In this document: positions 1 to 6,642 of the stretch, piece after piece | Layout of the letters: each line of letters begins with the position of its first letter | How positions within the stretch are numbered: position 1 is the stretch's first letter | Assembly: GCA_030731685.1 (NCBI GenBank) | Contig: JANQTO010000027.1 | Location: 1-8,062 of the forward strand | DNA: 8,062 nucleotides | Source of the DNA: Nonlabens sp. | GTDB lineage: Bacteria; Bacteroidota; Bacteroidia; Flavobacteriales; Flavobacteriaceae | Reading direction: 5' to 3' | Program-made: the position numbers and the translations under genes | Notes under the pieces: generated by a model | Database searches by the model: none | Told to the model about the DNA's origin: nothing | The model's input: the letters and a program-made list of their open reading frames with translations, nothing else

Positions 1-14
1 CGTATTTTTACAGC

Positions 15-1178
15 ATGTTGCCAGAGAAACTTATGCTTAAACTAAAGCAGCGCAAGCTTGAAGGAAATTTGCGTGCGTTAAAGGCTACTGGTGATTTGAT
101 AGACTTTTCTTCAAATGACTATTTAGGCTTAGCAAAAACACTTCAAGTGGAGCCCTCGAAAACTCATGGCGCAACAGGCTCAAGGTTAATAACTGGACAT
201 ACTAATTTACACACCACTGTAGAGAAACAAATTGCGGCATTTCACGATGTTCCAGCTGCATTGCTTTTTAACTCTGGCTATGATGCAAATTTAGGTCTCA
301 TTCCAGCGATGACTGACCGTAACGACCTTATATTATACGACGAGTTAGTTCACGCGAGTATACGTGATGGTATACAGCTATCACAAGCAAAATCGCTAAA
401 ATTTAAGCATAACGACCTCGACCACTTGCAAATGCTACTTGAAAAGCACGACTTGAATGGTACGGGAGATATTTACATCATCACAGAATCCGTTTTCTCC
501 ATGGATGGCGATGTGCCTGACTTAAAAAGGCTGGTAGCACTCGTTCAGAAGCGGGAACACGTTCATATAATATTAGACGAGGCGCATGCACTGGGCGTCA
601 TAGGTACAAATGGTGTTGGACTTGCCCAGGAACTGGGCTTACAGGATGCTATTCTCGCTCGCGTTGTAACTTTTGGCAAGGCACTTGGTTCCCATGGTGC
701 GGCGGTTTTGGGCTCTGAAGACTTAAAGGCCTATCTACTCAATTTTGCGCGCAGTTTTATTTACACTACTGCGTTACCGGAGCATTCGCTACATTGTATA
801 GCTGCTGGTTATGACGTCCTGCAGGCTGGTCAGGCACCTGTAGCTTTGCTTCAAAATCGTATTAAACTTTACGTTGAAACTGCTTCAAAACTAGGTATTC
901 CTACTGGTAATGAATTTGTTAGTGAACGCTTTCGCGAAAGCGAACTCCCTAACAACATATATCTCACAGCGATACAAACCGTGTTGATACCAGGAAACGA
1001 AAATGCAAAACGAGCCGCGCAGAAAATGCAAGAAGGTGGTTATGACATACGCGCCATTTTATCACCTACAGTTCCCGCTGGTAAGGAGCGTTTACGTATT
1101 TGTTTACATGCGTATAATGACCACGATGATATTGTAAACATGCTTAACTTGCTGGCAAAAACCTTCAAGGCCTCATGA
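15..1178 (+). CDS. bioF: 8-amino-7-oxononanoate (KAPA) synthase BioF
   Basis: This is the PLP-dependent alpha-oxoamine synthase that condenses L-alanine with a pimeloyl thioester, releasing CO2 to give KAPA, the first ring-building step of cytosolic biotin synthesis. At 387 residues it has the usual family length. Visible motifs are SSNDYLGL (32-39), GATGSRLITG (52-61), FNSGYDAN (85-92), DELVHAS (109-115, with the His expected to stack on PLP), SMDGD (162-166), LDEAHALG (187-194, with the PLP-pyridine Asp) and TFGKALGSHG (219-228), in which Lys222 is the expected Schiff-base lysine. No key residue is missing. The ATG at 15 gives the N-terminus expected for flavobacterial BioF (MLPEKL...), but the frame stays open to the left edge, so an earlier start cannot be excluded. 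Its TGA overlaps the ATG of the next gene (ATGA). Codons 304-309 (ERFRES) contain one copy of a 16-base palindrome. Any promoter lies outside the window. Confidence 0.97.
   Translation: MLPEKLMLKLKQRKLEGNLRALKATGDLIDFSSNDYLGLAKTLQVEPSKTHGATGSRLITGHTNLHTTVEKQIAAFHDVPAALLFNSGYDANLGLIPAMTDRNDLILYDELVHASIRDGIQLSQAKSLKFKHNDLDHLQMLLEKHDLNGTGDIYIITESVFSMDGDVPDLKRLVALVQKREHVHIILDEAHALGVIGTNGVGLAQELGLQDAILARVVTFGKALGSHGAAVLGSEDLKAYLLNFARSFIYTTALPEHSLHCIAAGYDVLQAGQAPVALLQNRIKLYVETASKLGIPTGNEFVSERFRESELPNNIYLTAIQTVLIPGNENAKRAAQKMQEGGYDIRAILSPTVPAGKERLRICLHAYNDHDDIVNMLNLLAKTFKAS
927..942. repeat. Perfect 16-bp palindrome CGCTTTCGCGAAAGCG, copy 1 (inside bioF)
   Basis: The sequence equals its own reverse complement over 16 bases. 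It sits in a longer shared context, GAA-palindrome-AAC (924-945), and encodes the core of ERFRES in bioF. The second copy, at 5811-5826, is in the same reading frame and encodes the same six residues in an unrelated protein. This suggests an interspersed genomic word rather than protein homology. I see no other copy in the window. Confidence 0.9.
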
Positions 1179-1579
1179 GTAAATTTAAAACAGTAGCAGT
1201 TTACTCATATCCTGCAGATGCCGCAGTAATGAAGAGCAAACTAGAGAGCGAAGGCGTGAATGTATTATTGCGCGATGAATTTACTGTAGGCGTGGACCCG
1301 TTTGCATCGCAAGCAATAGGTGGAGTAAAGATGGACGTCCATATAGAAGATTACGTAAAGGCACTAGGCATTATAGAATTGCATGCTGAGAGTGGTTCAG
1401 GCCTTACGAATAATATAAAATGTCCTCATTGTGGCAAGCGCGCTGTGCGTGAACAGCAGGATATCACAAACGCAAGAAATTTTAAGGAAAGGTTGCGGGC
1501 TGTGTTATTGAGCATATTCCCTTTCAGCAATAGCGCAACTTATAGATGTAATAATTGTGAGCATACATTTAATGGATAA
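1175..1579 (+). CDS. DUF2007-type protein with C-terminal zinc ribbon
   Basis: A 134-residue small protein of unknown biochemical function. Residues about 6-70 (VAVYSYPADAAVMKSKLESEG..., VGVDPFA, GGVKMDVHIEDYVKA) match the DUF2007 pattern, a compact alpha/beta domain annotated as a putative signal-transducing domain. Cys83-Pro-His-Cys86 and Cys125-Asn-Asn-Cys128 form two CxxC knuckles, most likely binding one zinc. Between them is a 38-residue insert with a basic stretch and a hydrophobic run (LRAVLLSIFPFS, 107-118) that could contact membrane or a partner, although it is short for a transmembrane helix. The start ATG overlaps the bioF stop by 4 bases, and the 3' end overlaps bioD by 8 bases, so it is embedded in the biotin operon and probably co-translated. 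Its role there is unknown; regulation or a passenger gene are both possible. The family call is from memory of its pattern. Confidence 0.85.
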   Translation: MSKFKTVAVYSYPADAAVMKSKLESEGVNVLLRDEFTVGVDPFASQAIGGVKMDVHIEDYVKALGIIELHAESGSGLTNNIKCPHCGKRAVREQQDITNARNFKERLRAVLLSIFPFSNSATYRCNNCEHTFNG

Positions 1580-2198
1580 ACAACATTATTTTATAACCGG
1601 AATAAGCACAGACGTAGGCAAAACGATAGTTGCCGCCATTGTAGCACAAGCTTTAAAAGCTGACTACTGGAAACCTATACAAACAGGTGCAGGTGAACAT
1701 GGAGATGCACGAGAGGTGCGCTCGCTTATATCAAACGATGAAACAGCAATTCATCCAGAAAGCATTGTTCTTAAAGCGCCCATGAGTCCACATGCAGCGG
1801 CAATGCTGGAAAATATAACCTTAGATATTAAGCAGGTAAAAAGACCTGAAACTACAAATAGTCTTGTCATAGAAGGCGCTGGTGGGTTATTAGTTCCTAT
1901 AAATAATAAGCATACAATCATGGATTTAATTGCTCCTACCGATAAGATAATACTGGTGAGTGCTGGTTATTTGGGAAGTATAAATCATACGCTTTTATCG
2001 TTAGAGGTTCTTAAAAATAAAGGGCTTACTTGTGCAGGAATTATTTATAATCAAGTGACATTAGACGGTACAATAGAGGTTATAGAAGCGATGACTGGAA
2101 TCCCGACACTGGGTCAATTAGAAAAAGAAACAAACATGAATAGTCACGTTATTTCAAGATACGCTGCAATAATGCGTGATAAATTACTGGCTTTATGA
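1572..2198 (+). CDS. bioD: ATP-dependent dethiobiotin synthetase BioD
   Basis: BioD closes the ureido ring by carboxylating 7,8-diaminopelargonic acid with CO2 and ATP to give dethiobiotin, the penultimate step of the pathway. From the ATG at 1572 the protein has 208 residues, within the family range. It shows the P-loop GISTDVGKT (10-18), the WKPIQTG motif (33-39) with Lys34 expected near the substrate, SPHAAA (72-77), EGAGGLLVP (101-109) and LGSINHTLLS (134-143). These are the ordered motifs of the MinD-like BioD fold. An in-frame GTG at 1557 would add five residues (MSIHL) but would increase the overlap with the upstream gene. The ATG is preferred because MDKQHYFITG matches the usual family N-terminus. 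The ATG start overlaps the end of the DUF2007 gene by 8 bases, and the stop shares ATGA with bioA. Confidence 0.96.
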   Translation: MDKQHYFITGISTDVGKTIVAAIVAQALKADYWKPIQTGAGEHGDAREVRSLISNDETAIHPESIVLKAPMSPHAAAMLENITLDIKQVKRPETTNSLVIEGAGGLLVPINNKHTIMDLIAPTDKIILVSAGYLGSINHTLLSLEVLKNKGLTCAGIIYNQVTLDGTIEVIEAMTGIPTLGQLEKETNMNSHVISRYAAIMRDKLLAL

Positions 2199-3478
2199 TA
2201 GAACAGGAATTATTAGAAGATGATGCACAATATATATGGCACCCATTAACGCAACACAAAACGGCGATGGTTCCCAAGGCGATTGCAAGTGCGGCGGGAA
2301 ATTACCTCTATGATTTTCAGGGCAAACCCTATTTTGATGCTATCTCTAGCTGGTACACCTGCAGTTATGGACATACAAATGAGGTGCTAACCGATGCTAT
2401 AAAAAAGCAGGTTGACAAGCTGCATCATGTTGTTTTTGCAGGAATGACGCACGAGCCTGCAACAGTTCTTGCCAAGAAACTGATTGGTATCTTACCATAC
2501 AATCAGGCAAAAGTATTCTACTCTGAAAATGGTTCTACGAGCGTTGAAATAGCCGTTAAGATGGCTTTTCAGTATCATTTTAATCGTGGAGAAAAGCGTC
2601 ATGTTATTATTGCTCTAGAAAATGGTTTTCACGGTGATACTTTTGGAGCGATGAGCGTTTCTGGGTTATCGGTTTATAACGGCCCATTTGAAGATTTGCT
2701 CATGGAAGTGCTGCGTATTCCTGCGCCCACGTCAGATAATATAGAATCATTACTAGCACAAGTAGTTGACATATTAAAAGAAAATAAGGTAGCGGCTTTT
2801 ATTTATGAACCATTAGTGCAAGGCGCAGCTGCCATGCAGCTTAATGATGCGACCGCGTTGTGCCAGCTACTGCGTATCTTTAAACTAAATGGCGTTCTCA
2901 ATATTGCCGATGAGGTGATGACTGGCTTTGGTAAAACAGGAACGCTGTTTGCCAGCGACCAGATTTTAAACAAACCAGATATCATGTGTTTATCTAAGGC
3001 TTTAACTGGCGGTATCATGCCTATGGCTATTACCAGCACTACTCAAGAAGTTTACGATGCTTTTTATAAAGATGAACTCGCAGCTGGTTTTTTTCATGGA
3101 CATACCTATAGTGGGAACCCACTGGGGTGTGCTGTGGCGAGTGCTGCTATAGATTTATTAGTTAGTCCTTACATCCAGCAGCAAATCGATAGAATAGCTA
3201 ATAGCCATGAAAATATCGTAGGTTCATTCAAAGCTCATAAGAACGTAGCGGCCGTGCGCACTCGAGGGATTATTCTGGCGATTGATATAGATACTACCAT
3301 GGAGCGATATGGAAATATGCGCAACGTCATATTTAATTGGTTTTGGGAACGAGGAGTGTTTTTGAGGCCGTTAGGCAATACCATTTATATAGTGCCACCG
3401 TTTACAACTACAAGCGCAGAGTTAGACATGCTTTATGATACTATGTTCTGTTTTTTAGACTGCGATATTCTTACATAG
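2195..3478 (+). CDS. bioA: Adenosylmethionine--8-amino-7-oxononanoate aminotransferase BioA
   Basis: A class III PLP aminotransferase that converts KAPA to 7,8-diaminopelargonic acid, with S-adenosylmethionine as the usual amino donor. It is 427 residues long, almost the same as E. coli BioA (429). Motifs in order are IWHPLTQ (14-20), SSWYTCSYGHTN (51-62), ENGSTSVEIAVKMA (111-124), GFHGDTFGAMSV (144-155), YEPLVQGAA (204-212), ADEVMTGFGKTG (238-249) with Asp239 for the PLP pyridine nitrogen, SKALTGG (267-273) with Schiff-base Lys268, GHTYSGNPLGCA (302-313) and LRPLGNTIY (390-398). Arg391 of the last motif aligns with the substrate carboxylate-binding Arg391 of the E. coli enzyme. It is the last gene of the tightly packed bioF-bioD-bioA operon, and its ATG overlaps the bioD TGA. 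A rightward hairpin with a U-run lies about 75 bases after the stop. Confidence 0.97.
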   Translation: MIEQELLEDDAQYIWHPLTQHKTAMVPKAIASAAGNYLYDFQGKPYFDAISSWYTCSYGHTNEVLTDAIKKQVDKLHHVVFAGMTHEPATVLAKKLIGILPYNQAKVFYSENGSTSVEIAVKMAFQYHFNRGEKRHVIIALENGFHGDTFGAMSVSGLSVYNGPFEDLLMEVLRIPAPTSDNIESLLAQVVDILKENKVAAFIYEPLVQGAAAMQLNDATALCQLLRIFKLNGVLNIADEVMTGFGKTGTLFASDQILNKPDIMCLSKALTGGIMPMAITSTTQEVYDAFYKDELAAGFFHGHTYSGNPLGCAVASAAIDLLVSPYIQQQIDRIANSHENIVGSFKAHKNVAAVRTRGIILAIDIDTTMERYGNMRNVIFNWFWERGVFLRPLGNTIYIVPPFTTTSAELDMLYDTMFCFLDCDILT

Positions 3479-3518
3479 ACGAGAGTTTTAATTATTCTCT
3501 TTGCAATTTTATAACAAC

Positions 3519-3543
3519 AAAAAAAGGTCACCGCTAGGTGACC
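3519..3543 (-). terminator. Intrinsic terminator for the leftward T9SS protein gene
   Basis: A perfect 7-bp stem GGTCACC (3526-3532) / GGTGACC (3537-3543) has a 4-base loop. It is preceded on the + strand by seven A residues (3519-3525). Read leftward, this is a G+C-rich hairpin followed directly by a U7 run, the classic intrinsic terminator form, about 29 bases beyond the TAG of the minus-strand gene. On the + strand the hairpin is followed by CTTCTGT, so rightward activity is less likely. Confidence 0.8.
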
Positions 3544-3552
3544 CTTCTGTAT

Positions 3553-3580
3553 TAGGCAATGTTGAGTTTGCCTAGTTTTT
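3553..3580 (+). terminator. Intrinsic terminator for the bioF-bioA operon, overlapping the end of the T9SS gene
   Basis: A perfect 7-bp stem TAGGCAA (3553-3559) / TTGCCTA (3568-3574) with an 8-base loop is followed on the + strand by GTTTTT (3575-3580). This is the terminator form for rightward transcripts coming from bioA. The 3' arm includes the stop codon (3572-3574) and the U-run covers the last two codons of the convergent minus-strand gene, so the sequence serves both purposes. Confidence 0.65.
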
Positions 3581-5275
3581 AATTATCTTTTTGTTTACAA
3601 TACCTTCGTTAGAACTAATATTCAAGAAATAAACGCCAGCTGAGAGACTAGCAACATCTAGGTTTGCTTGTGATGTATTGTCATAAGAAACTTCTTTAAC
3701 AACGCGGCCGTTCAAGTCTACTACAGCAATGTTATTGAAGGTGTAATTGCTACTATTTACTACCACAATATCGTTAGCAGGGTTGGGATAGATTACAAAA
3801 TTATTAGCATCTACAGTATCTACTGATAGAGTTTGAGTTACCGTAAAGTTGTCTACAGCCATAAAAACACTTCCAGCACTATTAACTGGTATAGCACTTT
3901 GTATTCCAAAATAATAAACTCCAGTCGTTGGAACGGTATAGGTATGCGTTCTCAATTCAAATGTAGTGTTTGAAAAGGTAGGTGCAGTAACTATTGTAGT
4001 CGTTTGAGCTGCTACATTTTGACCATTTCCTACGGTCAATTTATAGCTTGCAGGCGTGGTACTTCCATTTTGTACAACTACTACATATAAAGTAATAGTT
4101 GCAGTAGCACCTGCAGTCAGGTTCACACCTCTAGAAATAATCCAGTCATTTCCTGCAGCTGTAGTAACTCCAGCACCTACGCGTGCAACAAATAAACCGT
4201 CTTGAGCAGCTGGAGGTCCAGCACCTAGGTTAACAGATTGCCAAAAATTACCAACTGTTCCCGCAGGATCACGCTCTACGACCCAACCAAAATATGGAAA
4301 TTCCGTATTTTCAAAACTTGTATTATAAGGTGTTGCACTAGGTTGGAATAAACTCGTAAATGTAAATGGGCCATTCCAGTTGCTTACGGAGCCGCCACAA
4401 ACTGTACGCACGTAATAATCGTAGACTGTGTTTGCGCTTAGACCAGTTACAGTATACGGTGAAGTTACAGATGGGCCACTGACTGGAGTACCTGAACCTA
4501 AAGTAAATCCTTGAGCGCCGTATTCTAGTTCTATACCTGTACCGCCAGTGCTAGAATTCCATGTCAAATTTACACTCGTAGGAGTCGCACCGCTAGCACC
4601 CAAATTTGTCGGTCTTGCACAAGCAACAGGAAACGCAAGTCTAACTTGCGGTCTGAAAGATGAACGCGTCATTGCTGCAGTAGGTGCTGTTGCCGTGGTA
4701 GATGAGACAGTAGCTGTACCTGGGGCGCCACCTACTGGCTGGTTGTCACATAATGAAGTGTTTGCAGTAGATAAAGGATTGTTTATGTTTTGATATTCAA
4801 AAGCAACGTATAGATTACCACCGTTCCACGTAAAAGCTGAACCATTTACAAAATTGATGTTAAGATCACCAATGGCAGCAGGAATTGTAACGGGTCCATT
4901 GCTCACTTGTGTCATAGAGGCAATTGCAGTTGCCCAAGTCAGTGACTTTACATTGCTAGCGTCTGAAGTGTTTTCTAGGTAGATAGCTAAATTTCCGGGT
5001 GTAGCCGTACTTTGAGGTGTTCCTGTATAACTGAATCCTAGACCGTTAACTACATCACCACTAACAAAACCACCTGCGGTCATTTCGGCTGCGGTTACAA
5101 TAAAATGGGTGCGTGTATAGCGATGTGACCCTTGCGGTGCCCTACCCAAGCCAGAGGTGCTACCACCACTTATCACAGGATTGAATTGGCTTTGTGCAAT
5201 AACATCTGTTCCCAATATGCATAAGAATGCAAGAAGTGAGAACTTCATAAAATCAAGAGTAATTTTTTTCATCAT
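3572..5275 (-). CDS. Secreted fibronectin type III protein with T9SS type A sorting domain
   Basis: A 567-residue exported protein of unknown specific function. The N-terminus has two lysines, a hydrophobic core and a likely signal peptidase site near VIAQSQ (about 25-30). Residues about 31-215 are a Gly/Thr/Ala/Ser-rich, beta-type region I do not recognise. Residues about 219-308 look like a fibronectin type III domain (ARPTNLGASGATPTSVNLTW..., TVTGLSANTVYDYYVRTVCGG). Residues about 315-482 resemble the MAM/cleaved-adhesin jelly-roll found in Bacteroidetes adhesins (TSFEN, FWQSVN, GNDWIISRGVNL, AVDNFTV). Residues about 484-567 are a type A T9SS sorting domain, with FVIYPNPAND (493-502), VVDLNGRVVKE (518-528), LSAGVYFLNI (544-553) and a terminal KKIIKN. 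It should therefore be exported by Sec, moved across the outer membrane by T9SS, cleaved at its C-terminal domain, and then anchored or released. No protease or glycosidase motif is visible. It starts with ATGATG, so 5272 is an equally possible start. It lies opposite to the flanking biotin genes and is probably transcribed alone. Confidence 0.92.
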   Translation of the reverse strand: MMKKITLDFMKFSLLAFLCILGTDVIAQSQFNPVISGGSTSGLGRAPQGSHRYTRTHFIVTAAEMTAGGFVSGDVVNGLGFSYTGTPQSTATPGNLAIYLENTSDASNVKSLTWATAIASMTQVSNGPVTIPAAIGDLNINFVNGSAFTWNGGNLYVAFEYQNINNPLSTANTSLCDNQPVGGAPGTATVSSTTATAPTAAMTRSSFRPQVRLAFPVACARPTNLGASGATPTSVNLTWNSSTGGTGIELEYGAQGFTLGSGTPVSGPSVTSPYTVTGLSANTVYDYYVRTVCGGSVSNWNGPFTFTSLFQPSATPYNTSFENTEFPYFGWVVERDPAGTVGNFWQSVNLGAGPPAAQDGLFVARVGAGVTTAAGNDWIISRGVNLTAGATATITLYVVVVQNGSTTPASYKLTVGNGQNVAAQTTTIVTAPTFSNTTFELRTHTYTVPTTGVYYFGIQSAIPVNSAGSVFMAVDNFTVTQTLSVDTVDANNFVIYPNPANDIVVVNSSNYTFNNIAVVDLNGRVVKEVSYDNTSQANLDVASLSAGVYFLNISSNEGIVNKKIIKN

Positions 5276-5510
5276 ATATAAGTTTAAAAGTTGGTTAAAT
5301 CTATTTCTAAATACGTTAACTACAACGACTTAACTGTTAATATTTATGGTAGGTAATAAGAAAAACGATTAAACGTATTACTTATGCGATATCGTTAATT
5401 TAAGCACTCAGTTCTGGTAGCAATAGTGATTATTCTTAACTGTAAATTATTACTATGAAAAATAGGTCACTGTTTATGTTCGTTGCATTTTTGTATCATT
5501 AAATATACCA
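5276..5510. other. Divergent intergenic region between the T9SS gene and the ketoacyl synthase
   Basis: These 235 AT-rich bases separate two genes that point away from each other, so promoters for both directions are expected. Besides the leftward candidate at 5296-5325, the rightward side shows CATTTTTG (5486-5493) and TATGTTCG (5475-5482). Each is one base off TAnnTTTG, but neither has a convincing -33 TTG at the right distance. Small inverted repeats are present (GTTAA/TTAAC at 5315-5334; AACGAT/ATCGTT at 5364-5396; CGATATCG at 5387-5394) but none is strong. I see no small gene, riboswitch or recognisable biotin-regulator operator. Confidence 0.5.
5296..5325 (-). promoter_or_regulatory. 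Candidate Bacteroidetes-type promoter for the T9SS protein gene
   Basis: Read on the minus strand, TTG (5325-5323) is followed after 19 bases by TAGATTTA (5303-5296). The Bacteroidetes primary-sigma consensus is a -33 TTG or TTTG and a -7 TAnnTTTG with about 17-23 bases between. This candidate has one mismatch, in the last base of the -7 element, and would place transcription start a short distance before the ATG at 5275. In AT-rich DNA such matches arise easily, so it is only a candidate. Confidence 0.35.
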
Positions 5511-6623
5511 TTGAAAAACCCTATTTACATTCAGGATTATGCGAGCGTGACACCATTGGGTGATGCTGGTTTTTTGAGTAATAAATCGTGCATTAAGAAT
5601 GACTCAGGTAATTTTTTTGCAGCTTTTTCTAAATCAATAGAAGAGGAGTTTCTTGCTATAAGAAAAGAAAACAAAAAATATAAAAATCTCGATAAATCTA
5701 CGCTGCTCGCGATAAAAACAGCTAGATTACTCTTTATTAATGACCATAAAGCAGCAGTGAATATAGGTTCCAGTCGCGGTGCTACTCATGTATGGGAAGA
5801 TAGTTATGAACGCTTTCGCGAAAGCGGAACACTTAAACCTCAAACATCTCCCTTAACCACGTTAGGGAATATATCGAGCTGGGTTGCACAGGATTTGGGC
5901 ATTAACGGGGTTGCATTTTCGCACTCCATAACTTGTGCGACAGCTTCTCATGCGATACTAAACGCAATAGCATGGTTGGAAAGTGGTATGGCAAGTACTT
6001 TCATTGCTGGTGGCGTGGAGACGCCGCTTACACCATTTACCATAGCGCAAATGAATGCTTTGAAAATAACCCCTACAGAAAACGCGATATTTCCTTGCCG
6101 TGCACTAGACATGGATAAACAAAATAATACGATGGTGTTGGGCGAGGCAGCCGCACTTTTTGTACTTTCTAGGAATAAAACCGCCCATTCGCAGTTAGCT
6201 ATTACGAGTTATGGAACTGCCATCGAGACCATATCGACAGCCACTAGTGTAACCGAAGCCGGTGACTGTTTACTGGATTCCATGCAAAGCTGTTTGGAAA
6301 ACATAGATGTTTCAACCATAGATGCAGTTATAACCCATGCTCCAGGAACACTAAATGGGGACAGGGCAGAAATGAATGCACTACAAACTTTATTCGGAGA
6401 AAAGATTCCATTTCTTTGCAACAATAAATGGCAGCTAGGACACTCTCTAGGTGCTAGCGGTGCAGTAAGTCTTGCCATGGGTGCATGGATGCTAGAATCA
6501 GGCAATTACCCTGAAATCCCTTATCTAAAACAGGAGATTCCTAGCCGCAAACCAAAACGTATTTTAATAAACGCAACTGGTTTTGGGGGCAACGCAGTAA
6601 GCTTATTGTTAGAAAAGCTCTAA
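5511..6623 (+). CDS. FabF/FabB-like beta-ketoacyl synthase in the biotin cluster
   Basis: A 370-residue thiolase-fold condensing enzyme. The triad of the KAS I/II class is intact: Cys142 in SITCATASHA (139-148, close to the FabB pattern CATSAH), His276 in THAPGTLNGD (275-284) and His311 in LGHSLGASG (309-317), preceded by Lys306. Other marks are RALDMDKQNN...VLGEAAALFVL (197-219) and the glycine-rich NATGFGGNAV (354-363). It is about 40 residues shorter than housekeeping FabF, partly before the active-site Cys (142 against about 163), so it is probably a dedicated paralogue. The start is TTG at 5511: it gives the family-like N-terminus MKNPIYIQDYASVTPLG, no in-frame ATG exists between the upstream stop at 5463 and codon 160, and no stop interrupts the frame. 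It lies 71 bases before bioB on the same strand. The substrate is unknown; an attractive inference is a condensation step toward the pimeloyl chain, though a lipid or pigment role cannot be excluded. Confidence 0.92.
   Translation: MKNPIYIQDYASVTPLGDAGFLSNKSCIKNDSGNFFAAFSKSIEEEFLAIRKENKKYKNLDKSTLLAIKTARLLFINDHKAAVNIGSSRGATHVWEDSYERFRESGTLKPQTSPLTTLGNISSWVAQDLGINGVAFSHSITCATASHAILNAIAWLESGMASTFIAGGVETPLTPFTIAQMNALKITPTENAIFPCRALDMDKQNNTMVLGEAAALFVLSRNKTAHSQLAITSYGTAIETISTATSVTEAGDCLLDSMQSCLENIDVSTIDAVITHAPGTLNGDRAEMNALQTLFGEKIPFLCNNKWQLGHSLGASGAVSLAMGAWMLESGNYPEIPYLKQEIPSRKPKRILINATGFGGNAVSLLLEKL
5811..5826. repeat. Perfect 16-bp palindrome CGCTTTCGCGAAAGCG, copy 2 (inside the ketoacyl synthase gene)
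   Basis: Identical to the copy at 927-942. It is preceded by GAA in both genes and followed by AAC in bioF but GAAC here. It encodes ERFRES (residues 100-105 of the ketoacyl synthase), the same peptide and frame as in bioF, although the two proteins are unrelated. Confidence 0.9.
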
Positions 6624-6642
6624 GAAATTTATAGCATCTAAC

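Noticed and set aside
1540..1549. TTATAGATGT, resembling the BioR operator TTATAGATAA
   Set aside because: BioR sites are alphaproteobacterial and located in promoters. This one is inside a coding region in a Bacteroidetes genome, has two mismatches, and is close to chance expectation.
1557..1574. GTG at 1557 as the bioD start
   Set aside because: It adds MSIHL ahead of the conserved N-terminus and lengthens the overlap with the upstream gene. The ATG at 1572 matches the family start better.
2803..3039. Short minus-strand open frame antisense to bioA
   Set aside because: It is fully inside bioA opposite the PLP-binding motifs and its translation shows no recognisable family or signal.
4634..4650. 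7-bp inverted repeat CGCAAGT/ACTTGCG with a 3-base loop inside the T9SS gene
   Set aside because: It has no U-run in either direction and lies mid-gene between domains. It is not a terminator and is most likely incidental.
5364..5396. AACGAT/ATCGTT inverted repeat in the divergent gap as a riboswitch or operator
   Set aside because: The 6-bp arms are 21 bases apart in AT-rich DNA and there is no second supporting element. Nothing resembles a known riboswitch.
5276..5510. Possible hidden small gene in the divergent gap
   Set aside because: No open frame of convincing length or composition is present, and the region is AT-rich with frequent stops, as expected for promoters.
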